Virus record (IMG/VR): IMGVR_UViG_3300037560_000110
Coordinates: 1 to 45,331 of that record
Length of the DNA stretch: 45,331 bases
DNA from: a virus
Direction: 5' to 3' (one strand)
Shown here: positions 6,998 to 14,186 of the stretch, piece by piece
Layout: each line of letters starts with the position of its first letter
Position numbering within the stretch: position 1 is the stretch's first letter
The notes under the pieces: model-generated
The model's database searches: none
What the model saw: the letters and a program-made list of their open reading frames with translations, nothing else
Told to the model about the DNA's origin: nothing
Position numbers and translations under genes: made by a program

Positions 6998-7239
6998 TAG
7001 TTATTCTCCCCTTTCTTGTAACAATCCACTGTATACCCATATCTCTCAAGCCTTTTGTAGGACTTGAAGAAATCATCACAAGTTCGGTTGCTTGGATTAA
7101 GCAGAATCGATTGTTGTTTCGGGATCTCTGTATGTAGAGGCTTCGATTCTCGATGGCTTCCAATCAAGATGACGCTCAATGACAATACTATTAATACCAA
7201 GGTCACCCATTTTACCCTCAATATACTTGACCAATTCAT
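6997..7239 (-). CDS. Membrane-anchored small protein, nested with upstream gene
   Basis: This 80-residue protein has an N-terminal hydrophobic span (WVTLVLIVLSLSVILIG, residues 11-27). A polar tail with two Cys (TCDDFFKSYK and TVDCYKKG) follows and is probably periplasmic. It is read in a different frame from 7097-7300 over 143 bp. AAGGAG lies 7 bases before the ATG at 7239, and the stop overlaps the next start, so this frame is probably translated. The arrangement recalls nested spanin genes, but it is not near the endolysin, so this is only an analogy. Confidence 0.55.
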   Translation of the reverse strand: MNWSSILRVKWVTLVLIVLSLSVILIGSHRESKPLHTEIPKQQSILLNPSNRTCDDFFKSYKRLERYGYTVDCYKKGENN

Positions 7240-7300
7240 CTACTTTCTCCTTGTCTGTATTTAGCTCGTGTCTAAAAGAAACATGATCCGATTTATACAT
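7097..7300 (-). CDS. Hypothetical small protein, overlapping 6997-7239
   Basis: This 67-residue soluble protein is unrecognised. The middle is helical (KEKVDELVKYIEGKMGDLG). It has its own ribosome site (GGGAG, 7 bases before the ATG) and overlaps the upstream gene by 8 bp, fitting the operon chain. Its last 47 codons are shared with the membrane protein gene in another frame. One of the pair may be spurious, but both start signals look genuine. Confidence 0.55.
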   Translation of the reverse strand: MYKSDHVSFRHELNTDKEKVDELVKYIEGKMGDLGINSIVIERHLDWKPSRIEASTYRDPETTIDSA

Positions 7301-7508
7301 TGTATTTCTCCCTCAAGTTCTTTGTCGCTTGCCGCCAGGAGACATTCTTGAGTATGCGGTAAATCGACGCATAGGATACAATACCCTTATAATCCCGCCA
7401 AATACTCATGCATCTCTCTCGCTTGATATGCCCTCTCTTCCAGATTAATCTTGCGTCTGATGCTGTTAATTTAGACTCTGTGTTCTTATTTCCCGGTTGC
7501 TGTGCCAT
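7293..7508 (-). CDS. Small helix-turn-helix-like protein
   Basis: This 71-residue basic protein contains KLTASDARLIWKRGH followed by a run with the spacing of a helix-turn-helix ending in YASIYRILKNVSW. This pattern is familiar from the DNA-binding modules of phage HNH nucleases and small phage regulators. No nuclease domain is attached. It could regulate early transcription or be a remnant; its own neighbours give no hint. Confidence 0.55.
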   Translation of the reverse strand: MAQQPGNKNTESKLTASDARLIWKRGHIKRERCMSIWRDYKGIVSYASIYRILKNVSWRQATKNLREKYNV

Positions 7509-7517
7509 TTCATTCCC

Positions 7518-7862
7518 TTACTTATATTCGTATCCGTTATTATTTAATCTCTTAATCAGATCGTCATAGTGTTCTTGTATAATACTTCTTCTATCTTCAG
7601 TAAGTACCGTTGCGACGCATTGTCTGTGATTAGAATTAACTGAGAACATCATCCACTTAACCCTATTTCTAGAACCGTTTAAACACCCTCCTCTATTTTC
7701 AGTAGATATCAGACATTTCTTGCATATACTATTTCCGTCTATAGAAGCGCAAATACCGCACGAAGTAAATTCTCTGTATTCTTCTATTCCTATATACTTT
7801 TTTGTGAGTAGATTCTCATACCACTCCAGGCGATTGGCTATAGCCTCTTCATGTTTGTTCAT
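7518..7862 (-). CDS. Hypothetical protein with Cys motif
   Basis: This 114-residue protein is unrecognised. A central Cys cluster (CGICASIDGNSICKKC, about residues 35-50) followed by GGC may bind zinc. It is flanked by a helical N-terminus and a helical C-terminus (RRSIIQEHYDDLIKRLN). The start at 7862 forms an ATGA overlap with the upstream gene and has AGGAG in front; an in-frame start at 7886 is less likely. Confidence 0.65.
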   Translation of the reverse strand: MNKHEEAIANRLEWYENLLTKKYIGIEEYREFTSCGICASIDGNSICKKCLISTENRGGCLNGSRNRVKWMMFSVNSNHRQCVATVLTEDRRSIIQEHYDDLIKRLNNNGYEYK

Positions 7863-8146
7863 ACTAACTCCTGGAATTGTACCCAATTTCCTATAGCAGA
7901 AGTCCTAGCTCCTACCCTGCCTCGCATAAGAAGGTTGATGTTTCCTATCTTCTTTATATCAAGCTTTTTAAAGGCCATGCCGTCTAGGTATTCTCTATTA
8001 TCTTGAATGCCGCTAAACGTAACAGCTCCGGTTTCCTTGTCTGTAGTAACTTCAAAAGCCAATCCGTGAGGATGTAAGAACTGCCTGTTAAGCTCATGAA
8101 GGTATCCAATCTCTCTAAACTCCTTGAGATCAATGTATTTTTGCAT
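7859..8146 (-). CDS. Conserved small phage protein (FREKGYLQELNR-type)
   Basis: This 95-residue protein has the pattern EFREIGYLHELNRQFLHPHG, followed by AFEV and a SGIQDNREYLDG segment. It matches a widespread uncharacterised phage family in which a leading GYLxELNRxFLHPxGLA motif is nearly invariant. Its function is unknown to me. It overlaps both neighbours (TAATG and ATGA). The family resemblance is from memory of the motif, not a search. Confidence 0.7.
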   Translation of the reverse strand: MQKYIDLKEFREIGYLHELNRQFLHPHGLAFEVTTDKETGAVTFSGIQDNREYLDGMAFKKLDIKKIGNINLLMRGRVGARTSAIGNWVQFQELV

Positions 8147-8328
8147 TATTCCTCCTTTCCCATCTCAAGAAACATTTTAGCTAATATCTGAGCTGCTAGG
8201 TGTTCATGACAATAAACAGACTCATTACCAAATGGGCAAATGGTGCAATTAAAAGCAGCATCAATACAGCCATTCTCTGCTAGATACTCAAGCTTTTTCT
8301 TTTCGTCCTTGCTATAGAAAATATCCAT
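8146..8328 (-). CDS. Cys-rich mini-protein
   Basis: This 60-residue protein has a helical N-terminus (DEKKKLEYLAENG), then CIDAAFNCTICPFG, then YCHEH, and a helical end. Cys and His spacing suggests a small zinc site. The start shares a base with the stop of the membrane mini-protein before it. The product is unrecognised. Confidence 0.65.
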   Translation of the reverse strand: MDIFYSKDEKKKLEYLAENGCIDAAFNCTICPFGNESVYCHEHLAAQILAKMFLEMGKEE

Positions 8329-8483
8329 TAGTGACCAAATACCTCCAATAGCTTATCTATAAGGCCCAACACTTCACAGCCCACACCTATTAATCCTCCA
8401 GTTGCCGCCACAAGAAGGTATCCTCCAGCCGTCATAATCTGCGCGTGTAGCTTGTCTGGGATCTTATCTATTAGCTTTCTCAA
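8328..8483 (-). CDS. Small membrane protein with TTG start
   Basis: This 51-residue protein has a basic amphipathic start (RKLIDKIPDKLHAQ), a Gly/Ala/Leu-rich hydrophobic centre (AGGYLLVAATGGLIGVG) and a second short amphipathic helix. The start codon is TTG at 8483, supported by AAGGAG 8 bases upstream and by a TTGA overlap with the previous stop. The stop is TAATG-coupled to the next gene. It may be holin-like or a host membrane effector; this is inference. Confidence 0.6.
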   Translation of the reverse strand: MRKLIDKIPDKLHAQIMTAGGYLLVAATGGLIGVGCEVLGLIDKLLEVFGH

Positions 8484-8638
8484 TTCCTTAGCTCCTTAGA
8501 TTTCTCCATGATGAAAATAAGCTCTTCTATCCTTGCTAAAATAAGAAGCTTCTCGGCTTCTGTCTTCGCTTTTCCTACATGGCTTTGGAGATGTATGGTC
8601 CTGTTCAACATCCAGATTTTAAATTCCTTATTCTTCAT
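8480..8638 (-). CDS. Hypothetical small helical protein
   Basis: This 52-residue, Lys/Glu-rich protein is predicted entirely helical. The ATG at 8638 lies inside the end of the upstream gene (11-bp overlap), and the stop overlaps the TTG of the next gene. It fills what would otherwise be a gap in this operon. The product is unrecognised; a coiled-coil partner role is possible. Confidence 0.6.
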   Translation of the reverse strand: MKNKEFKIWMLNRTIHLQSHVGKAKTEAEKLLILARIEELIFIMEKSKELRN

Positions 8639-8861
8639 ATATCAATCCTTCTAAATAAAATGCTTTATTCTCAGCAGGATCAAAACAATCCAGCCTGTAC
8701 TCTGATCCAAGATGTTTGATCTGTGTTGGGGGAGAAAATTTACAGTCTTTTCTAAAAGCCGTTGTTTTCCCATCATTCTTTTTGAGATAGATGGTATAGA
8801 CTTTTGGATTATACCGTGATTTCTCTCCGCCCGAATACATTGAACTATTATCTTTTCTCAT
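8628..8861 (-). CDS. Hypothetical protein
   Basis: This 77-residue protein is unrecognised. It has a basic, Ser-rich start, a beta-like core (YNPKVYTIYLKKNDGKTTAF) and an acidic C-terminus. The start at 8861 is set by GGAGG upstream; extending the frame to 8909 would use a TTG inside an inverted repeat. An inverted repeat (8882-8911) lies just before the gene and may regulate it. Confidence 0.6.
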   Translation of the reverse strand: MRKDNSSMYSGGEKSRYNPKVYTIYLKKNDGKTTAFRKDCKFSPPTQIKHLGSEYRLDCFDPAENKAFYLEGLIYEE

Positions 8862-8881
8862 AAACTTCCTCCTTGGCTCCA

Positions 8882-8911
8882 CCTTGACAAAGGCGTAAAA
8901 CAAAGTCAAGG
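8882..8911. promoter_or_regulatory. Inverted repeat upstream of 8628-8861
   Basis: CCTTGAC (8882-8888) and GTCAAGG (8905-8911) form a perfect 7-bp inverted repeat with a 16-base spacer, in the gap between two early genes. The right arm runs into AAGGGGAAAA (8908-8917). A regulator site or a weak hairpin are both possible. Confidence 0.4.
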
Positions 8912-8927
8912 GGAAAAGAGTATTTTT

Positions 8928-9143
8928 TTAAAATTTAGCTGATGTTGCAGAAGCTACCCATTTACCGCTGATGTTGTAAAGCTCACACTCAATAAATCCA
9001 GCTCTTTTAAAAGTATTTACAAGAGCGTTAGCAGATTGTTCTGTCTTCATTTCTACGTGGTAATTATTTCCGATAACGTAAGCATTAACGAAAGCTACGT
9101 TTGTTTCTTTTAGTGTTGCTCTTAATTTCTCTGAGTTAGTCAT
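8928..9143 (-). CDS. First gene of the early leftward operon
   Basis: This 71-residue protein is unrecognised. It appears to be a compact alpha/beta domain (VAFVNAYVIGNNYHVEMKT, a helix ANALVNTFKRAG, then strands). AAGGAG precedes the ATG. It is the first gene after the promoter at 9181-9209, so it is likely among the earliest and most strongly made proteins of infection. That position often holds host-takeover or anti-defence proteins in phages. Confidence 0.7.
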   Translation of the reverse strand: MTNSEKLRATLKETNVAFVNAYVIGNNYHVEMKTEQSANALVNTFKRAGFIECELYNISGKWVASATSAKF

Positions 9144-9180
9144 TTTTAATCTCCTTGGTGAATGTTTCCCCTATGCATCT

Positions 9181-9209
9181 GTTGTAGTTTTTCCCCTTCA
9201 ATAAGTCAA
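9181..9209 (-). promoter_or_regulatory. Early leftward promoter
   Basis: On the minus strand: -35 TTGACT (9204-9209), a 17-base spacer and -10 TACAAC (9181-9186), placed 38 bases before the ATG of the first leftward gene. The spacer contains an AAGGGGAAAA box (9189-9198, minus strand) that recurs upstream of other genes. Confidence 0.6.
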
Positions 9210-9225
9210 GGGTTTATTTTTCTGC

Positions 9226-9254
9226 TTGCATCTTTTTTTTCTTTCTCCTACAAG
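9226..9254 (+). promoter_or_regulatory. Rightward promoter for 9293-9811
   Basis: On the plus strand: -35 TTGCAT (9226-9231), a 17-base spacer and -10 TACAAG (9249-9254). The -10 hexamer lies inside the inverted repeat at 9245-9267, so occupancy of that repeat would block the promoter. Confidence 0.55.
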
Positions 9255-9267
9255 AACGGTGTAGGAG
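9245..9267. promoter_or_regulatory. Operator-like inverted repeat over the rightward -10
   Basis: CTCCTACA (9245-9252) and TGTAGGAG (9260-9267) form a perfect 8-bp inverted repeat with a 7-base spacer. It has no T-run after it, so it is not a terminator on either strand. Its overlap with the -10 at 9249-9254 suggests a repressor site. The binding protein is unknown. Confidence 0.55.
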
Positions 9268-9292
9268 AAATAAATACATAAGGAGAAATCTA

Positions 9293-9811
9293 ATGGAAAC
9301 TAAAATATCATCCAAGGACTCATTCAAAGCCTTGATAGAAGAGAGCAAGATCGAAGATAAGATCGATTCATTGAGTCAGGTCATTTTGGACCATGGCCCT
9401 TTGGCTATGTTTGAAGTAGAGAATTTAATACTTGAGAAATTAGAAGATATCGAAATGGACAATGAGGAGGAGATTCCCTTCAAAAGAAAAGCGGCGATCG
9501 TCCGATGTTTGAATACAGTTGCCGCCAAGGCAGTGAGGGATAGGCGTATATTCGTCTGTGAGGGCCGAAAGCTAAATGAGGGTACGAATAGGAGAGTGAC
9601 AACTTATCGAGCTCCAGAGGGATCGGAGATCCTTTTGCCATCAATCGAAGATCCCATGACCAAGGTAGATACTGTTGACGCTTTAGCCTTTCTGGAGAAG
9701 CAATTAGCCAAGTATCCATCCACTTTGACACTGTCAAAGCTGGCAGGAAGGGTAAAAGTAATGCAAAATCCGTACATTAGCACTCTAGATGGTCCGATTC
9801 CAGTAATTTAA
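9293..9811 (+). CDS. Hypothetical protein, possible winged-helix regulator
   Basis: This 172-residue protein stands alone on the plus strand between the leftward early promoter and the candidate origin. The first 100 residues are helical with a segment (AAIVRCLNTVAAKAVRDRRI followed by FVCEGRK) that has the helix-then-wing look of a winged-helix domain. The C-terminus has a second helical pair. The start has AAGGAG upstream. It has its own promoter with an overlapping inverted repeat, so autoregulation is plausible. No known family is recognised; a replication-initiator role is an alternative because the origin-like repeats begin at its stop codon. Confidence 0.65.
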   Translation: METKISSKDSFKALIEESKIEDKIDSLSQVILDHGPLAMFEVENLILEKLEDIEMDNEEEIPFKRKAAIVRCLNTVAAKAVRDRRIFVCEGRKLNEGTNRRVTTYRAPEGSEILLPSIEDPMTKVDTVDALAFLEKQLAKYPSTLTLSKLAGRVKVMQNPYISTLDGPIPVI

Positions 9812-10030
9812 GTGTGTATTTTTGTAAAAAAGCTTATACACATTCCAACTATCTAATATAATATATATATATAATATATATATATGTGTATATATAGGTA
9901 GACCAAATAAATAAAATAGGGGTGGTGCCACCCCCCTTATCATTCTCGCTCATTCGTTGTTTTTGATTGTAATACCGGGGGGATGAATGTGTATGTTAGT
10001 GTGTATATTGCTTATACATCTTATACACTC
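9812..10030. other. Candidate replication origin region
   Basis: This non-coding stretch holds a 40-base alternating A/T tract (about 9856-9895) and several copies of a TTATACACA-like 9-mer in both orientations: 9834-9842 (exact TTATNCACA, the DnaA-box consensus), 9813-9821, 9885-9893, 9988-9996, 10000-10008, 10012-10020 and 10021-10029. A GC hairpin (GGGGTGG/CCACCCC, 9919-9934) lies between them. Iterons plus an AT-rich unwinding element beside the primase-helicase gene are what an origin looks like. Function is inferred. Confidence 0.55.
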
Positions 10031-12210
10031 TTAACCGGGGGACGTTTTTTTATAGAGTAACCAACTCTACCTGGCGTTATCTGAAAATAAGAATCTTCCT
10101 TAATAACTTGTTGGAACAGGCTTAATAACTGTGGCTTGTTCTGAACAAATTGTCTAGTAAAACTTGTAAAGCCAACGTTCTTATTAGGAATTTTCTCTTT
10201 AGCCCGCTTCAAAGCCTTCGATATGGCATCATTATTGTTCTCATATAGCTCCACGCACCTAAGGCAAAAATGAAGGCAAGTCCGGCCAGCCCAATCCAGA
10301 TCTCTCTTTGATAGCTCCAGGCGTCCATTTACGGGATGCAAATTAAGCAAGGCTATCCTGGCCGCAAAAATCTCTACTCGATCTTTGTAATACGAAAACA
10401 AATGCTCATTGGATGGTTGACGATATTTGTGGTTGTCAAAAGCCAGTTGAATATCAATGAGAAAATCTTCTAAGTGATCTGGAGTCACTACGTCAACATA
10501 GTCCCTATTGGTTTTATCGTTTTTCTTGCTCCCTTTTTTGAACCTGTCCAGGATAACCTTAAATCTATTCACCACCTGATCGCTCAGAGGGATAGCTTCA
10601 CCATATCTCCTCCTGGCTTTGTAAACCTCCCTGGTCATATGCGGAGCCTTGATATAGATAAGATCAAATCTTCTCACCCCACCACCACCAAAAAAACTGT
10701 TCCCACGGTATTCATCAAAATTTACAAAGGTGTCATTCATAATTAGATTAACGATCGGCTCATAGACCGGCGGCGTATCGCTACTTGTCCGTCTTGACTT
10801 ACCCATGAGATAGCTACCTTTTCCGAGTGTAGCTACCTCCAGAAAAGACTGGAGGGGAGAGTATTCAGTTTTACAAGTGAAAAAATTCTTGGCTTCGTCC
10901 GAAGATATATTAAGGGTCGGCTCTGCATTTAAATCATCTAGTAAAGCTCCGTCACTTACAGGCATGTTATTTATAAACCCCTTGTATGTATTTCCGAACT
11001 CATAAAATTGCCGTATAGCTTCATCAAGAACCCCTTTGTTATAGGACTTCCCAGAATTAGAGTCACCCAATTGAAGCACCCTCTGGCTTATATTTCTCCT
11101 GCCGTAGTAGGCAACTTCAGCAAAGAAATAAGCTGGAAAAGTTTGGCTCCCAAAAGTTATCGCCGCTTCTTTATTCAATCCTTTATTGTTTATCAAGTCC
11201 CTCACGATGTCGCCAGCAAGCCCATGAGGTATGTCTAGGGGATCTTTTTTCAGCTTTAAAATGTGGGCATAAATATTAGGAGCTTCCTCTGTCTTCTTTA
11301 GCGCGCTCAAGAATGTCATCCCACTGAGATCCGTTTCCTCATCTGGATAGTCAAAATGATTGATAGCTATTCTCCTAAGACTCTCAAAATCAAAACGCCC
11401 TTTGCCCTTTGTTCTCCTGGTGTTCATCTCTATGTATTGATCGTTAGTATGTTTGTTTGGTATCCCAGTCCTTTTGCTCCATTCCTCTTGATCGAAAAAT
11501 CTATCAACCAAAGCCGCCGATGTTTCATCATGAAAACTCTCTGCAATAAACGCCACTACCTTCCATGCATCACCTTCGCTATCCCAGAATGAAGGGTCTT
11601 TCTCCTTGATAAACTCAAGCCTCTTGACTACCTCCTCATAGTTTGCTAAAGGTTCTTTGACTACCTGATTTCTTTTGTTAGCCTTTGTCTTGGTGGATAG
11701 TATTTTGTTAGTGAAGTTATCAGGCAAGTCGCCAATCTCCGGTACTACCCCATCATTAGAAACAAAATAACCCTCTGAACCAGCCATAAAAACAACACAA
11801 CCTGGACCACTCAGGAGCTCTATACCGCTGTCAGTGTATCGATACTTATCAACAGCGAATGGTTTGGATAGCTTTATATAGTAGTGCTCTCCTCCGTTTA
11901 CCGTTCCTTCACAATACCATTCTTTTATATCTAGTTTAAATTCTTTGATCCACTTGCCGAAAAGCTCGCTCCCTTTCTTGCCCTTTTTGTTGTCGATATC
12001 TATCACCAGGTAATTATCTAATATCATTGCGAGGCTATTCTGACGCACGCTATATGTGGTGTTCAGCTCTTCGAGTGAAGATATATATGGTGTATGGTCT
12101 TTACCCCATTTCTTTGGGAAAATTACCTCTTTTTCTTCTTTACCTGGAATTATCTTAATGTTTACAGGGAAGTATCTCTGCTTACCGAATTTTTCAATTG
12201 TTTTTTTCAT
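10021..12210 (-). CDS. Primase-polymerase / helicase fusion
   Basis: This 729-residue replication protein probably primes and unwinds phage DNA. The N-terminal third resembles a primase-polymerase (bifunctional DNA primase/polymerase family): DID at residues 71-73, then NGGEHYY around 105-111 with the conserved His109, then SGIELLSGPGCVV. The C-terminal half has a P-loop, GDSNSGKS at residues 382-389, in a helicase-like ATPase related to DUF3987/D5-type proteins. The gene points away from the recombination operon, from which it is separated by 90 bases, and ends at the candidate origin. No separate DNA polymerase is visible in the genome, so host polymerase is probably used. Confidence 0.85.
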   Translation of the reverse strand: MKKTIEKFGKQRYFPVNIKIIPGKEEKEVIFPKKWGKDHTPYISSLEELNTTYSVRQNSLAMILDNYLVIDIDNKKGKKGSELFGKWIKEFKLDIKEWYCEGTVNGGEHYYIKLSKPFAVDKYRYTDSGIELLSGPGCVVFMAGSEGYFVSNDGVVPEIGDLPDNFTNKILSTKTKANKRNQVVKEPLANYEEVVKRLEFIKEKDPSFWDSEGDAWKVVAFIAESFHDETSAALVDRFFDQEEWSKRTGIPNKHTNDQYIEMNTRRTKGKGRFDFESLRRIAINHFDYPDEETDLSGMTFLSALKKTEEAPNIYAHILKLKKDPLDIPHGLAGDIVRDLINNKGLNKEAAITFGSQTFPAYFFAEVAYYGRRNISQRVLQLGDSNSGKSYNKGVLDEAIRQFYEFGNTYKGFINNMPVSDGALLDDLNAEPTLNISSDEAKNFFTCKTEYSPLQSFLEVATLGKGSYLMGKSRRTSSDTPPVYEPIVNLIMNDTFVNFDEYRGNSFFGGGGVRRFDLIYIKAPHMTREVYKARRRYGEAIPLSDQVVNRFKVILDRFKKGSKKNDKTNRDYVDVVTPDHLEDFLIDIQLAFDNHKYRQPSNEHLFSYYKDRVEIFAARIALLNLHPVNGRLELSKRDLDWAGRTCLHFCLRCVELYENNNDAISKALKRAKEKIPNKNVGFTSFTRQFVQNKPQLLSLFQQVIKEDSYFQITPGRVGYSIKKRPPVKSV

Positions 12211-12226
12211 GTTTTCCCTTTTTGTG

Positions 12227-12255
12227 TTGCTTTCTGTTTCCTGCTAGTCTACAAC
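12227..12255 (+). promoter_or_regulatory. Promoter of the replication/recombination operon
   Basis: -35 TTGCTT (12227-12232), a 17-base spacer and -10 TACAAC (12250-12255) on the plus strand, 45 bases before the first gene. The hexamers resemble those at 9226-9254 and 9181-9209, suggesting a shared early promoter type. On the minus strand a TTGACT (12261-12266) may serve the divergent primase gene, but I see no good -10 for it. Confidence 0.5.
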
Positions 12256-12300
12256 AAATAAGTCAACGAAACAAGAAAAGCAACCAAGGAAAAATTAGCC

Positions 12301-13035
12301 ATGCAAATCATCAAAGGAAAACAGCTAGGTAAACCCTTCCGAGGAATTATCTACGGCCTCTCTGGAGCGGGTAAATCTACCCTCGCCAACACTGCCCCAA
12401 AAGCAATCTTTTTAAACTGTGAAGATGGTTTAAATCAAATTGACTGTCACAAAACGCCGCTAATTAAAAGCATAGACGATCTTAAGAATTATCTTGCTTG
12501 GCTACTAAAGGAAAAACATGGATATGAAACGGTTGTTCTTGACACAGCAGACGCTATGGATCTCGTCATATCAGAGGAGATTTGTAGAACTGCCAATAAG
12601 AAAAGCCTTGGTGATTTTGGCTATGGTGCTGGGTATGACCTCCTGGTGAGAACATGGAACAGTCTACTAACCAGCTTCGATAGTCTACATGCCAAGGGTA
12701 TAAATACAATTGTCACAGCTCACCCTGTGATAATGAGCTTTCAAGATCCCACTGGCGAAAGCTATGACAAGTTCACCCTAAAGGTTAACAAAAAGGTAGC
12801 TGGCACACTGATAGCGAGAAGTGATTTCTGTTACTTCCTCGACTATGAGAAAGTGATTAAAAAGAATGCTCAGGACAAAGGTAAAGCCGTAGCAACAGGC
12901 GATAGGATACTACATACAAAGTGTAAACTGTCATTTGATGCTAAAGACAGGTATTCAATGCCTGAAAAAATTATAGTCAATGATAAGTTTAACTTATCTA
13001 TTTTTAGCGAACTAATAAAGCAGGAGAGAAAGTAA
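12301..13035 (+). CDS. Sak4-like RecA-fold ATPase
   Basis: This 244-residue P-loop ATPase resembles the AAA_24/Sak4 single-strand annealing-associated proteins of phages. Walker A is GLSGAGKST (residues 19-27) and Walker B is TVVLDTAD (about 77-84), followed by a sensor-like IVTAHP. It probably loads on single-stranded DNA together with the DUF669 protein encoded next. The ATG has AAGGA 10 bases upstream. It is the first gene of a six-gene plus-strand operon, overlapping the next gene by one base. Confidence 0.85.
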   Translation: MQIIKGKQLGKPFRGIIYGLSGAGKSTLANTAPKAIFLNCEDGLNQIDCHKTPLIKSIDDLKNYLAWLLKEKHGYETVVLDTADAMDLVISEEICRTANKKSLGDFGYGAGYDLLVRTWNSLLTSFDSLHAKGINTIVTAHPVIMSFQDPTGESYDKFTLKVNKKVAGTLIARSDFCYFLDYEKVIKKNAQDKGKAVATGDRILHTKCKLSFDAKDRYSMPEKIIVNDKFNLSIFSELIKQERK

Positions 13036-13421
13036 TGTTTTTTGACGGAACTGACGTAGAAGATGGTTGTTTGGCAGTTGGTAGATACAAATCTGTAATC
13101 GTAAGTGCTGAACACGCACAGAATAAAGCTGGTACAGGAAGCTTTGTTAAGGTTGAATTTGAGATAGTAGATGAATCTGGCTTTACAGTTATGAACTGGT
13201 ACAACATCGAGCACAACAATATTAAAGTTCAAGCGTTTGGCAAGCGTCAATTCAAGGAACTTGTCCAAGCTGCTATGGGTGTACCAACCCTATCCGATCC
13301 AAGTGATCTGGTAGGCAAAAAGGTAGAGCTTATGTTAAATGTTGAGGATAGTGATTTCGGCAAGCAAAATAAAGTTATGTCAGCTACGGAAGTAGACGAT
13401 AGTTTTGGTGGTCTTATCTAA
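13035..13421 (+). CDS. DUF669-family, probable single-strand DNA-binding partner
   Basis: This 128-residue protein matches the DUF669 pattern: an opening acidic strand, then GRYKSVIVSAEHAQNKAGTG, VKVEFEIVD, and a C-terminal half with KVELMLNVEDSDFGKQN. DUF669 proteins regularly sit beside Sak4-type ATPases in phages and are thought to bind single-stranded DNA. The start is TAATG-coupled to the ATPase gene. Confidence 0.8.
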   Translation: MFFDGTDVEDGCLAVGRYKSVIVSAEHAQNKAGTGSFVKVEFEIVDESGFTVMNWYNIEHNNIKVQAFGKRQFKELVQAAMGVPTLSDPSDLVGKKVELMLNVEDSDFGKQNKVMSATEVDDSFGGLI

Positions 13422-13753
13422 TGAAATACGCTGTGGACGCTACCCATTTACTTAAAACTAAAACCAAGAACAGAAAGCCTTGTACTATAGTTTATTTTTT
13501 CTGTGGTGGCGTCCACTTCCGTAAATGGCTTATGGAATGGCATCATAAGGAAGTTGAAAGACTTGTCATGAGTGAAGCCTTTGAAATAGATGTTTCATTT
13601 GCCAAGTCCAAAAAATTTCCTGAGATAACTATTACAAAATATTCCCTTCGATCGTATATTAAAAAATGTGAACATGTTTGGATTGATACCGACATGAAAG
13701 AAACTATTTTTATCTGCGAGAAATGTAATGCCACCATTGAGATCAACCGATAA
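13421..13753 (+). CDS. Hypothetical protein with C-terminal zinc-ribbon-like end
   Basis: This 110-residue protein is unrecognised. The body is basic and aromatic (FFCGGVHFRKWLMEWHHKEVE). The end reads CEHVWIDTD, then ICEKCNATIEI, the spacing of a half zinc ribbon (C-x-H ... C-x2-C). It lies in the recombination operon, coupled by TAATG, so a nucleic-acid role is likely but unproven. Confidence 0.65.
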   Translation: MKYAVDATHLLKTKTKNRKPCTIVYFFCGGVHFRKWLMEWHHKEVERLVMSEAFEIDVSFAKSKKFPEITITKYSLRSYIKKCEHVWIDTDMKETIFICEKCNATIEINR

Positions 13754-14186
13754 ACACAAAGCCGCCAAAGCATCCGCTCACCTTAGAGAGTTCTGTCTGT
13801 ACTATCACCAACCGCGAAAGCTCGCAAAAGAAGCCTCCAAGATTAAGGAGTTCCAGAAAAAGAAAGATGGTACGATAGGAAAGAAGTACCTAGTCAAATG
13901 GAGATGTTGCCAATGTGGAATCCTTACAGAAAATCCTGATATGGATCATAAGTTTCCAGTTGGTAAAGCTCCTCTTTGGCCTTATGAAGTAGGCGAATTA
14001 TTAGCCTACATTAGAAAGATTCTAGTTCCTATTCACGAATGGCAATGTTTATGTAAGCCATGTCACAAAGTAAAAACCGATGAGGAGAACAGAGAACGTG
14101 CAAGAAAAAGAAGAGAAGCCAAAGAAAACTTACGACGAAAAGAGAATAGTGAGAGAAAAAAAGTCGGAGAAACAAAAGTTAAATAA
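13728..14186 (+). CDS. HNH endonuclease
   Basis: This 152-residue protein has a zinc-bound HNH/treble-clef core: C-x2-C at residues 60-63, DMDH around 71-74 (metal-site His74), and LCKPCHK (C-x2-C-H) around 108-114, followed by KTDEEN. The C-terminal 30 residues are a Lys/Arg/Glu-rich tail. The start overlaps the previous gene by 26 bp. HNH proteins in this position may process recombination intermediates, help packaging, or be free-standing homing nucleases. The lack of terminase linkage leaves this open. Confidence 0.8.
   Translation: MPPLRSTDKHKAAKASAHLREFCLYYHQPRKLAKEASKIKEFQKKKDGTIGKKYLVKWRCCQCGILTENPDMDHKFPVGKAPLWPYEVGELLAYIRKILVPIHEWQCLCKPCHKVKTDEENRERARKRREAKENLRRKENSERKKVGETKVK

Noticed and set aside
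6981-7163. 60-residue minus-strand frame inside the 6997-7300 pair
   Set aside because: It lacks a ribosome site and is a third frame over two better supported genes.
9245-9267. Inverted repeat as a terminator
   Set aside because: No T-run follows it on either strand, and it overlaps a promoter -10.
9856-9898. Alternating AT tract as a terminator or tRNA remnant
   Set aside because: It has no GC stem, no T-run after a stem and no tRNA features; it fits an unwinding element better.
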